A stretch of 64,000 nucleotides of DNA, from assembly GCA_008360955.1 (NCBI GenBank), contig LUCM01005952.1, forward strand, positions 190,276-254,275, in the 5' to 3' direction. Each line of letters starts with the position of its first letter. Position 1 is the first letter of the stretch. The translations under genes and the position numbers were made by a program. Shown here in pieces: positions 24,022 to 35,959 of this stretch. A model generated the notes under the pieces. It saw only the letters and a list, made by a program, of their open reading frames with translations, was not told the DNA's origin and searched no databases. Source of the DNA: Fasciolopsis buskii. Its lineage: Eukaryota; Platyhelminthes; Trematoda; Plagiorchiida; Fasciolidae.

Positions 24022-25140
24022 TCATGTGGAACCCTCAATTCCTCCGAGATCTGCCGTCCACACTGTGATTCGGCAGGTTTTCTTGGTTCTCCTATAAAAT
24101 TTGGGGGAAAACCTCAGGGCTAGCATCCGTTTCTTATTGTTCAGGCCCTCAGGTTCGGGGTACATCGTGGATCGCTGTCGTTCCCTCTCCGGTATAACCC
24201 TGTCCCTCGCCAGGGATGATGTCATACAGCGGTGGAATACTCCAGATATTGCCATATTTAGGCCCAAAGAAGAGATAACAAAACATCACTGGATCACAGT
24301 GCTAGTGCTTTCTGCGGCTCGAATGGGGTCTCATTGGCCCTTGCAACCGCCTTCAGACACAGAATGCGGGGTTTGGAGGACTCCAAGGCCCCTGATCATG
24401 CCAACTCTCTTTGTCGCAACCGGATTATCGTCAACATCTAGTACTCTGGGTACTACTATTTGATCACTAGCTAAAAGCAGCTTGCGCTCGGCAGTCTTCT
24501 GGTAAATGCACTGCGTTTCGTGCCGCCTGTAGACTCCACAGAGTTCCCGCTGTACCCCACCTTTCTGGAGCCACCTGTCAGCTTTAGGTCATCCGCGGAC
24601 AGGACGATCGAAATTTCCAACTTTTCTGCAAAATGCTGATGTAGGCAAAAAAGGAGCGAGTGCAGTACTGATCCCTATAGCACCCCAATAAGTACATCCA
24701 ATATCTCTCATCTCCATCCCACGACTGCACTTAGAACTGTTAGTTTCGAAGCAATTCGGCCATCCACTGGAGCAGGATCCATCTTGTCGCGCACACCTGT
24801 AGTTTGTCGATCGGTAACCTATGACCAGTTGGTTCAACAACCCTCCTGAAACCGACCCGGTGGACCAGCCCACAATCCATTGCATCCAGCCTCCTGCTTG
24901 CCTCATCCAGAAATCGGATCAGCCTGGTGGCACACAACCCCTCAGCCAGGAGGCTGCCTAAGAAGTTGTTGTCCATTAGGCATCCGACAATGCGATAACT
25001 TGGATCCTTTTCTAGTGCCTTCAGAGCAAAGGTGGTCAGAATTACGGGCAAATTTACATGTATCTCCTATTTTACCTCCCTTGTGAACGGCTACAACCTG
25101 CGCAAGCTTCCAGACAGGAGGAGCCGATACATCCAATAAT
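24022..25140 (-). mobile_element. CR1/jockey-like RT remnant
   Basis: Minus strand from 25,136: PPVWKLAQVVAVHKGGKIGD (start of fingers). In other frames come TTFALKALEKDPSYRIVGCL and ATRLIRFLDEASRRLDA, then HRLPIDKLQVCATRWI and ELLRN (motif A flank and helix). At 24,599-24,588 the box SADDLKLTG carries the intact catalytic ADD. Downstream, 24,267-24,022 holds LSLARDRVIPERERQR-type text, then EGLNNKKRMLALRFSPKFYR and RTKKTCRIT, matching the C-terminal NYEERL-LGL-PLSYRR-R--L block. Three or more frames are used. It is a clear but dead RT in correct motif order. Confidence 0.7.
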
Positions 25141-26440
25141 CATTTTTTTCAGAGAAAATGCTCTGGTTCCGATTAGATGCTAGAGAATGGCTGGGCATGG
25201 CCCATTTGGCCCTGATGCCTCGGCTATATTTAGAACCGCAAGCATTCTTCGCAACTTGACCGTCACGGATGGCCTGCCGCTAGCTGGCGGCTGAACGTGA
25301 TGCAGAAGTACATGGACACGTTCCTCTCTTTTGCCTGAGATTCCACAGCAGAATATTTATCTCACTCTGATGGAGATAGATATTACACGTCATAAGCCTT
25401 CGTGACTGAAATCGAAGATGGCGGAACCTACGACGGAAAACTTGCCAACACTTGGCCGTTTATTACGTTACCTCGGACAAATCACCGTCTGGTTTCCGTT
25501 TTACTTCTATTTAGGTGGCATTACGCTAAGCGCCGTTACCCGGTCCCGCGCAGCACGTTCCTTCTATTTTCGACCCGCCACTAAATAGGTGTAACATGGA
25601 CAGCAGCCCTTACCATGTCTTTGCGCGTTTTTTAACACGCTCACGTGTGCAAATGTCTATGGGCTGCTGAAAAAGCCGTCTGGAAAGCGATCTTATAAGT
25701 CCTTAACAACTTTCTTGGTCTCCTCTAAGTCGTCCAGGTGTCCTCACTGTTCAACTATAATTGGCCTAAGCCTCAGTCATGAATCTTATGACTTGCTCCC
25801 TGCCGCTCAAACATTACCGTTGTTGAATGCCGCGTATGTTGATGGCAAGCGGCGTCCTATTTCAAGACGGAAGACAAAGTGCACATACCGTTCTCCTGGC
25901 AGCATCTCAATATGGCCTTGTAAAGGGCTATTATCAAATCCGATTTACGGCAAGACAAAGCTGCTTTTAATGCGAACAGTTCGCTTTTGCCACCTTGGAA
26001 TATCGCATCACACGGGTCAGTCTATTTGAAATCCGACTTGTCGATCATTCGCGATTCCCCAAACGTTCTAACCAAGTCCACATTAGCCGGTCTCTAGTTG
26101 TGTTATACTGTGAGCCCTTTACGTTTTCGAATAATAAGTTACGTTTTCAAGCTATTAGGGAAACTTTCTGCATTTCGGTCAATCTAGGATAACCCCTAAG
26201 CTACTGTGAGCTCTATTCTGCTGGTATACCCTAGTATCCGTACGCTGTCAGCGGGAAAAAATGTAAGGAAATTTAGGGCGGAAGATGCATCGTTTATTAA
26301 GAGCAGGAGCATGATTGGCCTCAATGCCAACCCCTATTGGACGCCGTTTTTGACATTGAGCCTAGTATAGCACATGTCCGCTATAATGAAGCAAAATGTC
26401 CTACTGGTGAGAAAGGCTTTCATCTAATTACAAATCTGCC
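25140..26440. other. Unassigned region
   Basis: Nothing recognisable. A plus-strand open stretch of 104 codons at 25,715-26,029 shows no known motif. The first few hundred bases may hold the unreadable upstream part of the minus-strand RT remnant. Confidence 0.4.
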
Positions 26441-26850
26441 GTCGGAAACCAATCGGCTCTGACATTACTGTAGGTACGCCCGGAGTTAATTGAATCAAAG
26501 GCCTTACTGAGGTCTGGATAAAACGTCAATTTGCTTACCCTCATCTAAAGAAGCGCAAATGGTTGGTGAATCAAGGTCTACTCTTCACGGGACAGTGTTG
26601 GACCTGGTGGAGTAGTGAGTACTGCGCCAGGCATTGCAAGATAGCGGCCCGAATTAACTTCACCATCGTTTTGTATCCAACGCTGGTAAGGCTGACTATT
26701 CTGAAGTTTTCAGTTAGGTTTCGGATCACCATTGTGCGTAATCATGATCTTTGCAGTGCTCCAATCCTCCTGTTTCAACATGATGTGGGCCTGCCTAGAC
26801 TAGCTTCAGCACCAGGAGGGCGATGATATCTGCAAGGCTTGGTCATGGCC
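26440..26850 (-). mobile_element. Non-LTR retrotransposon RT fragment (fingers and motif A)
   Basis: On the minus strand near 26,710-26,640 the text LTSVGYKTMVKLIRAAILQC then LAQYSLLHQVQH matches RT finger block I-LTS---K--E--I----L-YL--N-LL---QHG. Near 26,540-26,480, after frame changes, DEGKQIDVL and DLSKAFDSINSGRTY match motif A, with the catalytic aspartate region (DxSKAFDSI) intact. It closely resembles the fingers of element 2 at 7.6-7.8 kb (ALQCLTEHSFF; VNEGKQTKVL), so it may be another copy of that family. Palm motifs B and C are missing. Confidence 0.6.
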
Positions 26851-29800
26851 CGGTGAAAATTATCCGTTCCTGCAGGCTAGTTCTTGTTAAACACCCCTAG
26901 ATGTTTAGTTGCTCTTTCCTCCTTTATCAAGAGGCATCCAATTATTAGTGGTAAGGAATTTAGCATCAAGTCTTCAAGGTCATTCTTGTCAGCCATATGG
27001 ACACCAACAAATCAGTCTGCCACAGTGTTTGCTTTGCTCTGGTCACCTGTTATTTCCCATCCGCTAACCCTCAGCGGAGCGATACCACACCTGCCTGACA
27101 TTTTTGTTCGAACGCGGACACCATCTATTCGGATAGCCTTTGGCACATTTCGCCAGATTATCTTTATGCTTGCATTTCTACTTCGAGTCAGCTATACTCT
27201 GCCGTCACTGAGCTTTGCAAAATGTATCACTTTTCGCTGGTCACCGGCAATTTTGTACTTCCCCTAGCAGCGTTTAAAAGGCCCAAAGCCTTAACCACAG
27301 GTGCCCTCCACCTAGGTGTCTGGTTTTCTTTCCAGCATATACAAGATTCAAAGTCATCCTGGAGGTTTCGTTAAGGTTTCTTCATCGTTTCTCTACCTCA
27401 GTTTCATCTCCTGTGACCTTGGTTGATCCCGTTGCCCTGACTTTGAGCTGAGTCAATTCCATATTATCGAGGCCTCTTTTGTATTTGGGCCTTGGGTTGA
27501 CGCAAGTATAAAATGATTTTCACTGTCATGCGAACATTCCTACCAAAAGAGGAAGACACCTGAGTTCCGAGACCTCAGCATCCTAGCAAGTAATCGCAAG
27601 GTCCAGGAGTGGCTGCCCGTGACCAGATTTATAGCTACCATGCTCTAAACGCTGATGCAGTGCACTAAAGCTTAACCACTAGAGAACGTCCTATTCCGCT
27701 GTACCGAAGAGAAAGACTCACTTTGTTTCGCTTAGGACAGAACTAATATCTGTCACTAAACGAGCATCCATAGTTCTCTCAATGATCTGCACGGAAAACG
27801 GCAACCAGCCGTATAGCGCTATCTCCTCCGTGGTATCCCTGGCATTTCAGCGATGCCGTTTTCTCCACCAGAGATTGCTGCAGCAAAAATCATCTCACCT
27901 CTGAAGACTGCGGAACTGTAGCGTGGAGATTCCAACCAAGTTAGGTACGCATCTCCTTAGTAGACATACGAATTAACAATGGACGACTCAAGCTTCTCTT
28001 AGAAAGCTTATCCTATTCATTTATCAGTCTGTTGCTCAAGCGGTGCTCTCTAGCTCCAAATTAAGAACGGTGCTTTTTCGGTTTTCTCCTGCTTTCCTAG
28101 TTCCGGCGTTGAGGCATCCAATAAAGAGAGCCTAAAGGCGAATTCCGATTAGGCCTTTACCGATTTGAACGTCCCATTCAGATTCACAGAACCATCTGAT
28201 GCTCAAATGAGGACAAGTCCAAATCAGTCAGTCCTTTAACATACATATTCCGCCTCTGATCTCCACAGAATGGGCATTTCTATGTTTCTTGCCTCTGACT
28301 CCCAATTCCTGCTTGATAATGACACTAGCCGTCGATCGAGCAACCTGCTGATGTCATGCGAAAGATTTGGCATCCATTAGGGCTAGCTTTGCGTAGCAGT
28401 TTTAATTCTGTTTGCTTAATAATTTACGTATCCAACGAAACCGAAAGAAATGGAGACCCTTACTCACACTCGATTTGGGTATATCCATTTTGTCCGCGTC
28501 CCAATATTTCATAACGTCGTTCTGATGAATGTTCTTGATACAGTCTGTTCGTCACACCCCTCAATCTTAGCTTGCTAATGCCGGAAATGTTTCGTATATC
28601 ATTTCATATGATGATGGTTTGGGTGGATCCAAGCCTTCAGTACTTATTACTTCTGACGTCAGCTTGTTTTTAACACTTACCGCCGTCTTACAGTCCAGTC
28701 CTAATCCATCCTAGCTCGTGGAGGCCGGAAAACGAATACATATAGGTTGATGCAGCGCAGTGGCCGGCCGTTTTGCGATAGTTGGACGAATACCGTTCGG
28801 GCCCTTGCATTTGTCCGGTTTGATCCCTTTCAGCAGCCATTTACACGTTCTTAACTTTTATTTGTCACTGGGCGTTTACTTTCCTAGGAAATGATTAGAC
28901 AGCCAACAGTTGCTGATAAGCGTCGACTGCTTGCAAACCATTGACTGAAAACTTTAACTCCGCCATTTTTTCCGTGCACCGGTACCTCGTTACTTGACAA
29001 GAGCGTCTATCAGACATACATCGGCAATAATATTCGGGGCTCTTTTTCACCACTTTCGCCGAGGTTGCCTCGGGCTTTCTCCAAGTTACTATCTATTGTT
29101 TCATTCGCTCGGTTTCTACAAGCTGCTCTCACCTCCTCTCGGTTAGCGAGAATTTGTTTTCTCTAGCTCCTGTTTGAAATTTATTGACCTCCGTACCATT
29201 GGCTTCCACCACTTTGGTAACCCTTCTGCCTCTTATGTAGCCGGAGAGATACATCCAGGAGCTCATGAATGTATTGCTCGGGCTTCTGTCTAGATGCTTC
29301 CATGTCTGTGGTCTCAACCAGTAACCTAGTATAAAAGATCTGCTTTGGCGTCCAGTGTTCTTAATCCTAAAAGCCGCTTATTTTTCAGAGGAATTTTTCT
29401 CGTTTAATCTGAAAGTTCGAAGTGCTCATCACGAGATCACTTACCTAGCAACATGTAAAGAAATGAGATTTGAACATCGTTTTTGTACTTAGTGACAGAC
29501 ATATTGGGGATTGACGGCTGTTGGCCTCATTTCAACTTCATTTGTCTCCCGGTTTGGGCTGAGCAAATGTATACATTTGTGGAGCTTTGAATTCATCATG
29601 AATTTGGCCCCTCCCCAATGGTAGGTCAGAAACGCCCAGCATGCCCTTACCCGTATTATGCCAGTACACGGTACTGGCAAGCCAGATCTTGCGGAATGTG
29701 GGTCACTTCACACGGCTGCATCCTAGCAACCCCAGTTATTTCAGTTTTCCTATTTTCAACTCTGACAAATTGTTTTATCCATTTACTTATCATAACTTTT

Positions 29801-30246
29801 AGTTCTTTTTAAAATAACGAAGATCTGATTTGTTGCTTTGGGTCAGTGCTTCTAAGTTCAGCGGTTCCTGGGTCTGAGCTGTCCTTCCCCATGTGAATCT
29901 CGTCTGGCTGAAGTAGGGAGAATTGGATAAGAGACTATTACCACTGTGGGGCACGCCACAGCTTCGGCACTAATGTTTAGCTGATCATCATCGCTGTACA
30001 AGATGATACTAGAAATTTGGCATGTTACAAGAGCACAGCAAAATTTTGCAGACGTGTAAATTGAGGGAAACAAAATTTATTCGAAGAGTGCAACACAAAG
30101 GTAATAACAGGGGAGAAAATAAGCGCATTTTTTTGATTTTGAGTTTTCCGACGTGAAATTGTACACAGGGCCCGTCAGAGAGACCGTGATAGTTAAATGC
30201 TTACCTAACCTTGATTTGATTTCTTTGCTTGGAGAACTAACCGTAC
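26850..30246. other. Unassigned region
   Basis: About 3.4 kb with no recognised gene. The 127-codon plus-strand stretch at 26,884-27,267 has no motif I know. No tRNA, tandem array or clear RT motif was seen. Confidence 0.4.
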
Positions 30247-30356
30247 CTTGAAGTCGACCTATTGACGGGGGCGTTTTATTTTCTTGGGCAAGGAATTCTC
30301 TGTGAGCAGTTTTCCGTTGTTGGAGCTTGAACCTCTTCTCTGAAAGCTCCACTGGT
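30247..30356 (-). CDS. Candidate host exon, unknown product
   Basis: A 110-nt open segment is bounded on the minus strand by a plausible acceptor (CATTTGCCTAAAAG before ACCAGTGG, exon start 30,356). A strong-looking donor follows (CTTCAAG then GTACGGTTAG, exon end 30,247). In the open frame it encodes PVELSEKRFKLQQRKTAHRE then FLAQENKTPPSIGRLQ, a basic, hydrophilic peptide unlike the surrounding transposon text. The frame continues open into the flanks, so the exon edges are inferred only from splice consensus. I do not recognise the protein. It may belong to the same minus-strand gene as the candidates at 43.6 and 48.2 kb, though the reading phases were not shown to join. Confidence 0.3.
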
Positions 30357-30359
30357 CTT

Positions 30360-32040
30360 TTAGGCAAATGGTATGCGAACGCGGACAATATAAGTTTAAA
30401 CATTAAAATATAGCCACTTCCAGTTCGCCGCTGATTAGGCAAGTGTTAAAGATTTCCCGTTTGCTCTAAGCACACCATTTCTGAGGTGTTAATCACCAAC
30501 TCTGCGGTTCATCCTTTAACAAGTTCTGGCAACTTCCGGTCCCGACTGAGACCAGAGTGGGTAATTCAATTGATGCGTTCTAGAAAGAATTGGATGCAAG
30601 TCCCATGAAATGGGGAACTCTTCCCTGGAAATAGCACGGAAACTGTACCTCCTCAAGCTGATCACGCAGCAAGAGGAATTGCTAATTATCTGGTGATGCT
30701 GTAAGAAGGAGAGGGAGTTTGCCAGCCATATCCATAAAGTCTTTTGCTGTGTGAAGTTTTGTTTTGTACTATCTGTATTATTTGTATACCGGTAGTTCTA
30801 GATGAAACCTAGTCCCCTTCGCCCTTCCAACCACCCCGCAAACGTGCTAATCTTAATCAACCAAATCTGGTACCCCAAGATAAAAGCACTGACGATGTAA
30901 CCACGCAGATGACTGCCGTCTCACTTATGTCCTCTCAGGCTAATATCAACCGCTTGGCATAAACCCCAGCCCAGATACGTCCTCTAGCACTTCCTTGTCC
31001 TTCCGTCAAACAACGGCAGAGCATCTGGCTAAAATAAGTTTAATTCCACAGGAAGCGCATTCCGCTGACCTATTAAACTAACCACAAAACCCCGCACTTC
31101 GTCAGCCATCCTGCTAATCCAGTGGATCAACCTGGTTGTAAACCTCGACTTTCTGGCACTCTTGGCACACTCAACTCGAGTTAGCCATCCCGGCATGAGC
31201 TTTGCCAAACGTGAAGGTCCATAAACTCACGAAGGCCTACTAAGTGTAGCTTACAAGCACGAGTTCATTGGTCCACTGTATCCATGCTTCCACTCTCTTT
31301 CGGCAACACAGTTGCCACAATCCGGCACGATACTAATGCCCCTCCACATTTAGGGCCCGTCGCTTATCTTCCCTACTTCCATCCACTTACCAGTCAAACC
31401 TATCTAGATGTACTTCCGCCACTCCAATGCCCCTTTCCTACTACTGCACGCACAACTCCTCACCCCTAACAGTGTCCTTATAATTTTGCTCGATTTACCC
31501 CTGGATCCTCCCAGGCTACCTGGCAAACTTTAGATAACTGCCTTTCGTCCTTTGAGACACAACCTATCATGAGACGCTTTTACCAACCCACTCTTGTCCA
31601 GCGCTTGCCCCAATTGCCTCGACTAGAAAGCGCTGCTTTCCTGACTATCGCAAATTCCAAAAGTAACGCCTATCCCCAAAAATTCATACGCATACTTGCT
31701 AACCGGCTTCTTCTCCGGCATCTGCCAAGGTCCCGTCCCCACTAATCCCCTAGATTGCCAGTCCCTACCGTGACAAGGTAACAGTTTGACCACCTAACAC
31801 TGTCCCACCTTCCTGATACTACATCCCCCACACTGGCATCCTCTAACAACCGGCTCATTAACTCCCAAGTTTTTCCTATCACCTTGGTCTTCAGCCCACA
31901 AATCCCTTAACAAAGACAGTCCGTCGCCGGCCAGTATACTTAACTTTACTAAACTTACTCCCTTATCACAGCTGTGCACTATCCTAACCTCTAATATACA
32001 CATTGATTATTTGACCCCCACCGAACCCACGTCTTGGATA
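30360..32040. other. C-rich region upstream of family A copy 1
   Basis: From about 30,830 the plus strand becomes poor in G and rich in C and A, a composition that continues into the family A coding region. It may be the 5' region (5' UTR or a lost ORF1) of that element. A 61-codon proline-rich open stretch at 31,284-31,469 has no zinc-finger or coiled-coil signature that would prove an ORF1. Confidence 0.35.
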
Positions 32041-34053
32041 TCACGTGGACTTAATTGTTCCAGCGAATTTTCCCTACTCCTCTTGACCTCCCGCTTACTG
32101 ACTCATAAGCTAAGGGATCTGAGGCTGTGGGCAGCTAGAAACCATTACGATATTATTTCGGTAACAGAGACCTGGCTGACAGACCACAGCTCCACTCCGT
32201 CTCTTTCAATGGCGGGTTATACGCCCTTCTTGACCAATGGATCAAATCGTAGAGGAGGTTGACTAGCCTAAGTGAATCAGCCAGAGAAAGCTTCCGTTAT
32301 CCATTACCCAATTCTTGGTTCTAGACCTGACACTATTTGGCCTCTGGTACAATTGTCCGAGCTCACAACCAACATGGGATGCGTATACCGGCCATCGAGC
32401 TAGAATAGATTTGATATTCTTTGTCTAACCCAAGCCTTCATTTATCTTTCTGGTCTCCCCCAGCCGTAAGATAATTGCAGGTGACTTCAGGGCCCCTAAC
32501 ATTTGTTGGTAGGCTTCATCCGTTCCACCTACCCTGCTCAACTTTGCTTCCGAAACGCACGCTGAAGGATGGACTCAACATGTGACTACGCCCACAAGGG
32601 TCAATAACACCTTGGACCTATTTTTTACACAGAGCACTTCTAATGTTAAGGTTCCATTGCTAAACCCTTCCCTGGGAGTAACACCAAGCTAGACACGTGT
32701 AGCTTCCCTCTCCGTAACAAACCTTCCTCACCCATGTGCACCCACCGTACTGTCTCTTCCTATATATGTCGACTCGCTGGGACGAAATCCCTGACGCTCT
32801 GCGAACCCTTGATTGGTCCGGCTGCTTTTTATCGCCCGACCCGCAGACAGCGGCAGACGAAGTCTACGCAAAACTTTTTCACTAGTAATCGTCGGCCCAC
32901 TTTGATTACTCGACATAAACTCAGGAAGCCTAGTACGGTATGTCAGCTCCAGTTGAAAATCTTGGGGGCCCAAAAACTCTTCAATAAAACAGGAGACTTC
33001 CTGCTTTTAATGCAAATCAACTGCTTGCAACAAGAATTTCCTATGGAGTCCAAACTAAGGTTAAAATGGCAGGAAACGCTAGCTCTTGGGTTGCCTAACC
33101 CAATTCGGAGGACTTCCCATATAGCCAAAGCTCGCTCGCAGCCGCAATCGCCAGCTATTCCGAACTTCATCATATTTAATAGCTTACGCATAGGGTCTCT
33201 TGTAGACATCCCAGAAGCATTCAATGCGTATTTCTCCTCTATTCTCAATAACGACAATCGGCCACACTCAGAAATTTACCCCATTCTAACTTTCTTACTA
33301 CTCACAACCTCATCAACCCTTCCCAACACGGCTTCCTCAGGGACCGATCCCACCTCACCTGTCAGTCTGACTTCTTAAACTTGGTTACCCAGAGTGCTGA
33401 TGCCCACCGGTCGATGCTCACAATCTTTCTAAATATGTCCAAACCGTTTGACCGCGTTTCCCACTCCCGAGTTCTGGCCAAAATTAGGAATAATGGAATA
33501 AGAAATCCCCTCTTATCTTGGCTATCATCCTATCGTTCCGATCGCTTTCAGGCTATACATTATCGATATCTTCAAGGTTATTCGTCAAGGAACCCCATTC
33601 CTGTTGGATAATGACGTTAAAATTACCTACTATTTTCAGGCTGATTCATTTTGCTCCAACCTTGCATTTATCGATGAAGGCCTAGAGTCTCCCAATAACC
33701 GGTGTTTCAAGTTGCTTATAAAGTTCTCTGCCGACAAACGTTCTCCAGAAATTTAAATGCCATGTCCCCACGAGCGCCCTGTCTATAAACGGCATGCCAA
33801 TTCTCGCATCACACAGTTAAGGACTTGGGGTAACAATACTCCTGCCCTTTCAACTTTAACAAGCAGGCTCACCATCAGACCGCAATAGCTAAGAGAACCG
33901 CCACAATGATCTTAAGGGAATTCCGCACTCAAGACTGCAGAATTTTCGCCTTCAAGTCCCATGCTAGACACCACCTCGAGTACTGCCCGATTATCTTTGC
34001 GCGTATGCCTAAAGTCGATGGAATTGCAATGAAGATCGTGCAGCGTACTTTCA

Positions 34054-34875
34054 NNNNNNNNNNNNNNNNNNNNNNNNNNNNNNNNNNNNNNNNNNNNNNN
34101 NNNNNNNNNNNNNNNNNNNNNNNNNNNNNNNNNNNNNNNNNNNNNNNNNNNNNNNNNNNNNNNNNNNNNNNNNNNNNNNNNNNNNNNNNNNNNNNNNNNN
34201 NNNNNNNNNNNNNNNNNNNNNNNNNNNNNNNNNNNNNNNNNNNNNNNNNNNNNNNNNNNNNNNNNNNNNNNNNNNNNNNNNNNNNNNNNNNNNNNNNNNN
34301 NNNNNNNNNNNNNNNNNNNNNNNNNNNNNNNNNNNNNNNNNNNNNNNNNNNNNNNNNNNNNNNNNNNNNNNNNNNNNNNNNNNNNNNNNNNNNNNNNNNN
34401 NNNNNNNNNNNNNNNNNNNNNNNNNNNNNNNNNNNNNNNNNNNNNNNNNNNNNNNNNNNNNNNNNNNNNNNNNNNNNNNNNNNNNNNNNNNNNNNNNNNN
34501 NNNNNNNNNNNNNNNNNNNNNNNNNNNNNNNNNNNNNNNNNNNNNNNNNNNNNNNNNNNNNNNNNNNNNNNNNNNNNNNNNNNNNNNNNNNNNNNNNNNN
34601 NNNNNNNNNNNNNNNNNNNNNNNNNNNNNNNNNNNNNNNNNNNNNNNNNNNNNNNNNNNNNNNNNNNNNNNNNNNNNNNNNNNNNNNNNNNNNNNNNNNN
34701 NNNNNNNNNNNNNNNNNNNNNNNNNNNNNNNNNNNNNNNNNNNNNNNNNNNNNNNNNNNNNNNNNNNNNNNNNNNNNNNNNNNNNNNNNNNNNNNNNNNN
34801 NNNNNNNNNNNNNNNNNNNNNNNNNNNNNNNNNNNNNNNNNNNNNNNNNNNNNNNNNNNNNNNNNNNNNNNNNNN
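34054..34875. other. Assembly gap (822 N)
   Basis: Run of N inside family A copy 1. The corresponding interval of copy 2 (about 56,508 down to 56,095) carries the RT C-terminal domain. The 230 bases right after the gap do not match copy 2, so the gap edge is either a foreign insertion or a misjoin. Confidence 0.95.
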
Positions 34876-35924
34876 GCAGGTATTTTGCTGCGATCCAACG
34901 ACCACCTCAACCCTAAGCTGGCACCCAAGCCAGACTACTTCTCTGTTGCGTTTCAGATCACGCATCCGCAGCATGCGCGCTGCTAATGATTTCGTCTCCG
35001 TAATGGCGATTTCAAATTTGCTACCCTATCATTCCTGTTACGGACCTGCTGGCTTGAACTGACGCTCGAGTTCTGGCCCGGTCAACGGAAACTGCGCGGA
35101 TTATCGCATTGGATATCCCAACTCGCATCTTCGCGATGGAGCAAAACCGCGATTGCTGCCGTCTCCGGAACGGCCTGTGCACCTCATATACCCCACCCGT
35201 ACTGCTGACTTGGATCAAAAGATGCGACGACGTAAATGACATCATAGAGGGCATTATTGGCTAGTGTACTTAAGGAGTGTTCATACACAATTTCTCCCAT
35301 CTGACGCGCCTCTCGGTACAGCTTACCGCCACCAGTATGTAAATATAATCACTATCCTTGGAAGTTCCATATCTTAAGCTTCACAAATTTCCTCCAGATA
35401 GTTTGAGACAATTTTCCTCCGTTCTCAGCATTTTTTGGCCATTGTTGTCAACTATGTGTCTCATCAAATTTGCCTGACGTTCCACCTGGTTTTCACCACT
35501 TCCATCCAATTACCACATTACCACTGCTTGTCGTCTCTTCGGCTTCACGTTTCCGTCCAATACGTAATGCTCCCGACGTTTGGTGTCTCTAGCCATACAT
35601 CAGTATCCGCCATTTGGCTCCGTCCATGTTGTGCGCCAGCAATGAGCACATTTAGTGCACTTAAACATGAAATGGCTCGTAGTCCGCTGCTTGCAAACAG
35701 TCCCGGGAAACTCTTTTTCGGTCTTGAAATTAAGTTCCCTATTCTTTTGCTTTTCACTGGCATACTTGTACTTTCCCTATTGCTTTGCGGTATCTCGTTT
35801 CAACTTCCAGTAAGCTTCTGCATTAACTCAATATTGCTCCCTCACACTTATCCTATTTGATGCCTATCTTTAACATTTCCTATACGTCATCCTTGTAAAA
35901 CGTTGACCTTGCCTTGCGCATGAG

Positions 35925-35956
35925 TCTCGCAAATCGAGAAATACACACTATTATTG
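35925..35956 (+). repeat. 3'-terminal stem-loop and (ATT)n tail of family A copy 1
   Basis: TCTCG-CAAAT-CGAGA (35,925-35,939) can form a 5-bp stem with a 5-nt loop, followed by an ATT-rich end. The same stem occurs at the 3' end of copy 2 and, with a different loop, in family C. Confidence 0.65.
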
Positions 35957-35959
35957 TTG

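Larger units (their letters stand above)
32041..35956 (+). mobile_element. Family A CR1/jockey-like retrotransposon, copy 1 (EN and RT, internally deleted)
   Basis: The EN domain starts at about 32,080: LTHKLRDLRLWAARNHYDII, SVTETWLTDHS with the catalytic ETW, then AGYTPFLTNGSNRRGG. The GDF motif follows at about 32,478 (IIAGDFRAP) and TPTRVNNTLDLFFT at about 32,585. A 214-codon linker frame (32,734-33,378) ends in VDIPEAFNAYFSSILNN. RT fingers and motif A (TIFLNMSKPFDRVSHSRV) follow at 33,381-33,500. The text then jumps from SWLSSYRSDRFQ to VIRQGTPFLLDNDVKITY, so palm motifs B and C are deleted. The C-terminal part (ILREFRTQDCRIFAFKSHAR then HHLEYCPII) runs into an assembly gap. The 3' UTR and tail end at 35,956. 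Copy 2 lies inverted at 55-57.7 kb. Confidence 0.8.

Noticed and set aside
33906..34974. Open frames of more than 300 codons on both strands
   Set aside because: They run through the N gap and are artefacts of translating unknown bases; only about 50 codons at the left edge are real family A RT sequence.
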